Below are positions 28,303-33,000 of a stretch of DNA of 33,000 nucleotides, in pieces; within the stretch, counting starts at the first letter, position 1; each line of letters begins with the position of its first letter. A program made the translations under genes and the position numbers. The stretch covers positions 1-33,000 of the forward strand of contig JAISXY010000029.1 of NCBI GenBank assembly GCA_031270285.1, given 5' to 3'. The DNA is from Campylobacteraceae bacterium (lineage in GTDB: Bacteria; Campylobacterota; Campylobacteria; Campylobacterales; Campylobacteraceae). Under the pieces are notes generated by a model. The model did no database searches and was not told the DNA's origin. It was given only the letters and a program-made list of their open reading frames with translations.

Positions 28303-29655
28303 ATGCTTAGCGCTTTTTTTAGTCCTGAAGTGCTTTTGATACTGCAAATAGCTGTAGTATTGGGAGCTATCTTTATAGGTGTTCGTTTGGGTGGCATAGC
28401 GATAGGATATGCCGGCGGTATAGGATTGGTATTTCTATGTCTATTTTTGGGCATGGATCCCGGCGGAGTTACAGGAAGTAAGGTTCTTATACCTATAGAT
28501 GTTATTTTAATCATAATGTCCGTTATAGCGGCTATTGCAGCGATGCAGGTTGCGGGCGGGCTTGATTATCTGGTGCATTTGGCAGAAAAACTTTTAAGAA
28601 AACATCCTAAATATATAACATTTTTAGGTCCCACGGTAACATATTTTTTGACCATATTTGCAGGCACAGGCCATACGGCGTTTTCAGCGCTTCCGGTTAT
28701 TGCGGAAGTCGCAAAAGAACAGGGCGTTAAGCCGTCCGTTCCATTGAGCGTCTCTGTCGTATCCTCCCAGATAGCCATTACAGCTTCACCTGTCTCTGCG
28801 GCTGTTGTTTTCATGAGCGGCGTATTAGAGCCTCTTGGTGTCGGATATCTTACCATTTTGGCGATTTGCATACCTACAACATTTACAGCCTGCATGATAA
28901 CCGCATTTATTTGCAATCTTTTTGACACCGACCTTTCTAAAGACATCGTTTATCAGGAGAGATTGAAAGAGGGGCTGGTTAAACTTCGCGGTCAAAGGGA
29001 GTTTGTTGCCCAAAAAGGCGCTAAACTGTCCGTTTTACTTTTCTTAATCGGCGTTTTGGCTATCGTTTTATATGCTACCGCCATCAGCAGTACCGTTAAA
29101 TGGATAGAAAATCCCATTGTAGGGCGCGATGCGGCTATCATAATGTTCATGCTCACAATCGCAACTTTGATTGCATTTTTTTGCAAGATAGACACCGATA
29201 AAGTCTTAAATGCTTCTACCTTCAAGTCCGGTATGACAGCTTGTATCTGCGTTCTTGGCGTTGCATGGCTTGGTTCTACTTTTGTGGGCGGCAATATCGA
29301 CGGTATTAAAGGCGTTGCGGGAGATTTATTGCAACAATATCCATGGATGTTAGCGGTAATTTTGTTTTTTGCAAGCACTCTTTTGTATTCGCAAGCGGCA
29401 ACTGCAAGAGCGCTCATTCCTACGGCGATTTTATTAAGTGTAGAACCCACGACGCTCATAGCGTCATTTGCGGCAGTAAGCGCACTGTTTGTTTTGCCTA
29501 CATACCCTACACTTTTAGCAGCCGTTCAGATGGATGATACGGGAAGTACTAGGATCGGCAAATATGTCTTTAACCATCCGTTTTTATTTCCCGGGGTGTT
29601 AACTATAGCGATAGCGGTAACGTTGGGATTTATATTGGCGCCGATATTGATTTAA
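28303..29655 (+). CDS. dcuA: Anaerobic C4-dicarboxylate transporter (Dcu family)
   Basis: 450 aa polytopic membrane protein; AAMQVAGGLDYLVHLAEKLLRKHPKYITFLGPTVTYFLTIFAGTGHTAFSALPVIAEVAKEQ; directly downstream of aspA. DcuA versus DcuB not certain. Confidence 0.85.
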   Translation: MLSAFFSPEVLLILQIAVVLGAIFIGVRLGGIAIGYAGGIGLVFLCLFLGMDPGGVTGSKVLIPIDVILIIMSVIAAIAAMQVAGGLDYLVHLAEKLLRKHPKYITFLGPTVTYFLTIFAGTGHTAFSALPVIAEVAKEQGVKPSVPLSVSVVSSQIAITASPVSAAVVFMSGVLEPLGVGYLTILAICIPTTFTACMITAFICNLFDTDLSKDIVYQERLKEGLVKLRGQREFVAQKGAKLSVLLFLIGVLAIVLYATAISSTVKWIENPIVGRDAAIIMFMLTIATLIAFFCKIDTDKVLNASTFKSGMTACICVLGVAWLGSTFVGGNIDGIKGVAGDLLQQYPWMLAVILFFASTLLYSQAATARALIPTAILLSVEPTTLIASFAAVSALFVLPTYPTLLAAVQMDDTGSTRIGKYVFNHPFLFPGVLTIAIAVTLGFILAPILI

Positions 29656-29680
29656 AGGCTTATTTAAAATTTTTAAAGCA

Positions 29681-29707
29681 GATAGAGCGTTACCGATGCG
29701 CTCTATC
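29681..29707 (+). terminator. Hairpin downstream of dcuA, possible terminator
   Basis: GATAGAGCG-TTACCGATG-CGCTCTATC, 9-bp perfect stem; no strong T-tract. Confidence 0.45.
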
Positions 29708-29911
29708 CTAAAATCTAAAACGATTAAACGTCCGCATATTCCAAACGCTTAAAGGCGAAACGGAAATCTAAAGAAATTACAAAAACTATTTCTAAAACAG
29801 TAAAAGTTCTTAAATACTTTTTGTTTTTCCATATTATTTCAAAAAAGTAACATGGAAAAACTATTTTTTTCGCTAAAATATATCATATTTTTTGAGGTAT
29901 TAACGGATATA

Positions 29912-31744
29912 ATGAAGTTTTGTATAAAAATTTTTATTTTATTGTTAATGATAACCTGCGCTTTTGCAGAAGATAAACAGGTTCTTGTTATCAACTCTTA
30001 CCATCGCGGCTTTCAGTGGAGCGATGACGTGATAAAGGGCTTGGAGACAGTTTTATCACAGCATATAGATATAACGGTCAATGTTTTATATATGGATTCA
30101 AAACGAATCAACTCAAAGGAATATTACAAAAAGCTGCTGGAGCTTTACAAACTTCAACTGAAAAATCACAAATACGAATTGATTATAACCGTTGATAAAT
30201 TTGCTTATGATTTTGTACTGCAATACTATCATGAGCTTTTTACTAATGAGCCGATACTCTTTTCGGGACTTGAGCGAAATTCTATAGAAGATATAAGAAA
30301 AAGCGGTCTTGAAGATAGGGTTTTTGGAGTATATGAAAAAAGAGCTATCGGTGAAACTATCCTTATGATTTCAAAACTGATTCCGAACTTAAAAAAACTC
30401 TATATTATCAACGACCAAAGCGAAAACGGAGACGATTCGCACCCTTTTATCATGCAGGCGATAGAAGAGAATGACGAAAAGCTGGATATAGAGTACATAA
30501 GAGCGTCCACTTTGAATGAACTTGAAGAGAGATTTTCTTCATACAAAAACGATGAAGCGATTTTTTATGTGAGATTTTACAATGACAAATATGGTAATTT
30601 TTACAGAAACAACCAGATAGCCACGACTTTAGAAAAACTAAAACTGCCCGTTTTTGTTACGGACACTCTTTTTATAGGCAAAGGCGCTTTTGGCGGCAAA
30701 CTTGTATTGATTGACGGGCTTGGACAGGAGACGGGAAAAGTTGCGGTTGATATTTTAGAGGGCAGATTAACACCACTTTTTACTACAACATTTGATAAGT
30801 ATGATTTTCAATTTGACCTCAATAAAATGAGAGAGTTCAACATAAATCCAAGTCTTGCCGTTGGAAATTATACTACTATAAATATGCCGATGACATTTTT
30901 TGATAAACACAGAGAGTTTATAAATTTTGTCTTTATCATTTCGCCGCTGTTGGTTTTTCTTATTTTGGGACTTTTGCACAATATCTACATGAGAATTAAA
31001 AATGAGAAAAAACTGCGCCTTGTAGAGCTTGAGAAAAACAAACACCAGCAGTTTGTTATCCAGCAGTCAAAACTTGCCGAGATAGGCGAAGTGTTTTCGT
31101 CCATTGCTCATCAGTGGAAAAATCCTTTGGTAGAGATAGCGACCATAGCACAAGAGCATGCATTTAAAGAGCGCGATAAAAACAGTCAGTTTGTAAAAGA
31201 TATCATGGTGCAGATACACTACATGACAAATACTATAAGCGATTTTCAAAAATTTATAGCTCCATCTGCCGTTAAAACCTCATTTAATGTCGAAGAGGCT
31301 ATAAAATCCATGATGAAGATCATAAATCATACGATAAAATATAACTATATAGATATCGTTATAAACAAAAAAGACGCCGCAAAACTTACTGTTGAGGGCT
31401 ACAAAAACGAGTTCATGCAGATACTTTTAAATATCGTAAATAACGCAAAAGACCAGATAGCGGAGCTTAGAGCCAAAGGAACGATAAAAAGAGGCAGGAT
31501 AGAATTTCTCATATATAACAGGAAAAATCTGGTCATTATAGAGATAGGCGATAATGCGGGCGGTATAAGAAGCGACAGACTTCCATTTATATTTGACGCT
31601 TACTATACGACAAAGAAAAACGGGCACGGCATAGGTCTTTACATGTCAAAACTCATCATTGAAAATAAAATGGGCGGAAAGATAGAAGCTTTTAATAAAG
31701 ATGACGGAGCTTGTTTTAAAATATCACTGGAGGCGGTAAAATGA
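29912..31744 (+). CDS. Sensor histidine kinase with a periplasmic ABC-substrate-binding-like sensor domain
   Basis: Start placed at the internal ATG giving signal peptide MKFCIKIFILLLMITCAFAED (the ORF opens at 29852); VLVINSYHRGFQWSDDVIKGLE, TM segment, H-box SIAHQWKNPL, N-box NNAKDQI, G-boxes GDNAGGI and GHGIGLYMSKLI. Confidence 0.88.
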   Translation: MKFCIKIFILLLMITCAFAEDKQVLVINSYHRGFQWSDDVIKGLETVLSQHIDITVNVLYMDSKRINSKEYYKKLLELYKLQLKNHKYELIITVDKFAYDFVLQYYHELFTNEPILFSGLERNSIEDIRKSGLEDRVFGVYEKRAIGETILMISKLIPNLKKLYIINDQSENGDDSHPFIMQAIEENDEKLDIEYIRASTLNELEERFSSYKNDEAIFYVRFYNDKYGNFYRNNQIATTLEKLKLPVFVTDTLFIGKGAFGGKLVLIDGLGQETGKVAVDILEGRLTPLFTTTFDKYDFQFDLNKMREFNINPSLAVGNYTTINMPMTFFDKHREFINFVFIISPLLVFLILGLLHNIYMRIKNEKKLRLVELEKNKHQQFVIQQSKLAEIGEVFSSIAHQWKNPLVEIATIAQEHAFKERDKNSQFVKDIMVQIHYMTNTISDFQKFIAPSAVKTSFNVEEAIKSMMKIINHTIKYNYIDIVINKKDAAKLTVEGYKNEFMQILLNIVNNAKDQIAELRAKGTIKRGRIEFLIYNRKNLVIIEIGDNAGGIRSDRLPFIFDAYYTTKKNGHGIGLYMSKLIIENKMGGKIEAFNKDDGACFKISLEAVK

Positions 31745-32385
31745 AAATTCTGGTTTTGGAAGATAATGAGAGACTGGCAAATCTGATAAAGGTTACTTTG
31801 GATCAGGAAGGTTTTAAAACGGATGTTTTTTACGACGGCGAAAAGGCGCTGGATGCGATAAACAACGGTTATCACTGCTATGTTTTGGATATAAACGTTC
31901 CCTCGCTGGACGGCATAAGCATACTTGATACGATAAGACTTTATCATAAAAACATACCGGTCATAATCATCAGCTCAAATCATGAATTGGAAAATATCCA
32001 AAAAGCTTATGAAATAGGGGCTGATGACTATCTTAAGAAGCCGTTTTTCAATTATGAACTTGTTCAAAAAATCAAAAAATTCTGCCGACCTTCTGCGGTT
32101 TCGGTTATAAATTTGACGGGCGGATATCTATTTAACTACGAAACCAGCAGACTTCATGACAAAGACGGCAACGAAGTGCAGCTTGCAAAAAAGGAGATAC
32201 TTTTTTTCGAACTCTTTATAAAAAACCGTCAGCGTATAGTTACATTTGAAGAGATGGAAGAGTATATATGGGAGGGCGAGGATACTTCTATCTTAAACAT
32301 TAGAGCGCTCATCAAGCGGCTACGCAAAAAACTTCCCGAAAATGCCATAAAAATAGTCAAAGAGATAGGTTACGCACTGAATTAA
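31741..32385 (+). CDS. OmpR/PhoB-family response regulator
   Basis: 214 aa; receiver domain (LVLEDNERLA, VLDINVPSLDG, IISS, KKPF) and C-terminal winged helix; 4-nt overlap with the kinase. Confidence 0.9.
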   Translation: MKILVLEDNERLANLIKVTLDQEGFKTDVFYDGEKALDAINNGYHCYVLDINVPSLDGISILDTIRLYHKNIPVIIISSNHELENIQKAYEIGADDYLKKPFFNYELVQKIKKFCRPSAVSVINLTGGYLFNYETSRLHDKDGNEVQLAKKEILFFELFIKNRQRIVTFEEMEEYIWEGEDTSILNIRALIKRLRKKLPENAIKIVKEIGYALN

Positions 32386-32726
32386 AGCTGTTTTGTGATA
32401 TATTCGTACAGACTCTCCATCTCCTCATCTGTTAAAGAGTATTTGGGCATAATATCTTTAGGATTGTTTAAAGCTTTAAAAAAAACGGCTCTTGTTGCAT
32501 TGTTTATAGATGGTGCGGAAAACTTTTTAATCTCTCCTTTTACCTTGATATTTGCTATTACTTCTCCTCTTGCATCATTGCCATGGCATTTGTTACAGCC
32601 GATACCGCGCGGATTTGAGTAGAGCAGTTTTGCATACTCCATTCTCGTTATAAAATCATCTGCCAAAAGAGCGGAAAACAAAAAAAACAGTATAAATATC
32701 AAGCGCATTTTAACTCTTTTTGCCAA
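32382..32726 (-). CDS. Exported c-type cytochrome (one CxxCH)
   Basis: 114 aa; signal peptide, GCNKCHGNDARGE, PKYSLTDEEMESLYEYI; a second in-frame ATG at 32708 fits the signal peptide better. Confidence 0.82.
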   Translation of the reverse strand: MAKRVKMRLIFILFFLFSALLADDFITRMEYAKLLYSNPRGIGCNKCHGNDARGEVIANIKVKGEIKKFSAPSINNATRAVFFKALNNPKDIMPKYSLTDEEMESLYEYITKQL

Positions 32727-32791
32727 AATTTAATAGTTAAATGGTATCATACCCAAACAATTTTTATATCACTTTTAAAAAAGGGAAATTA

Positions 32792-33000
32792 ATGACGCTG
32801 CTTGACGGAAAAACGCTCTCAAACTCCATTCAAGATGAAATAAAAAAAGAGACGGATAAACTTAGAAAAAAAAATATAACCGCAGGACTTGCCGTGATTT
32901 TGGTAGGAGACGACCCTGCAAGTCAATCATATGTAAAAATGAAAGAAAAAGCGTGCGACAGAGCCGGTATATACTCCATTTTACATAAAATGCCCTCTTC
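32792..33000 (+). CDS. folD: Bifunctional methylenetetrahydrofolate dehydrogenase/cyclohydrolase, 5' part truncated by the window edge
   Basis: Manual translation MTLLDGKTLSNSIQDEIKKETDKLRKKNITAGLAVILVGDDPASQSYVKMKEKACDRAGIYSILHKMPSS; not in the ORF track because the stop lies outside. Confidence 0.92.
   Translation, partial: MTLLDGKTLSNSIQDEIKKETDKLRKKNITAGLAVILVGDDPASQSYVKMKEKACDRAGIYSILHKMPS

Noticed and set aside
1-33000. Search by eye for CRISPR arrays, tRNA/rRNA genes, transposases, toxin-antitoxin or defence genes
   Set aside because: None recognised; repeats are palindromic and not evenly spaced with unique spacers, and intergenic space is too small for rRNA. A tRNAscan or Infernal run would be needed to rule out small RNA genes.

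Overview
Chromosomal window from what looks like a low-GC Campylobacterota (epsilonproteobacterial) genome; this is judged from protein content and gene order, not from a search. Most of it is housekeeping genes on the minus strand: efp, serA, rpsA-ispH-aroA-pheT-pheS, metK, aat-polA-uvrA, pstSCAB and rpoD. On the plus strand are a HIT protein, a PhoU-like protein, an AMIN-like membrane protein, aspA-dcuA, a two-component system and the 5' end of folD. The least ordinary parts are: (1) three promoters (pstS, pstC and the orphan PhoU-like gene), each with a 7-4-7 bp direct repeat (11-bp phase) exactly 10 nt upstream of a -10-like hexamer, matching the geometry of PhoB boxes; (2) an island of palindromic repeats that separates pstS from pstCAB, with covarying stems and a tandem 42-bp duplication whose two hairpins differ by compensatory changes; (3) a 93-aa protein made of a sigma-70 region-4-like domain, encoded next to rpoD and followed 5 nt later by a PAS-domain protein; (4) a candidate structured element near the left edge; and (5) a 7-4-7 direct repeat upstream of aspA-dcuA. 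No rRNA, tRNA, CRISPR array, transposase or prophage was recognised.
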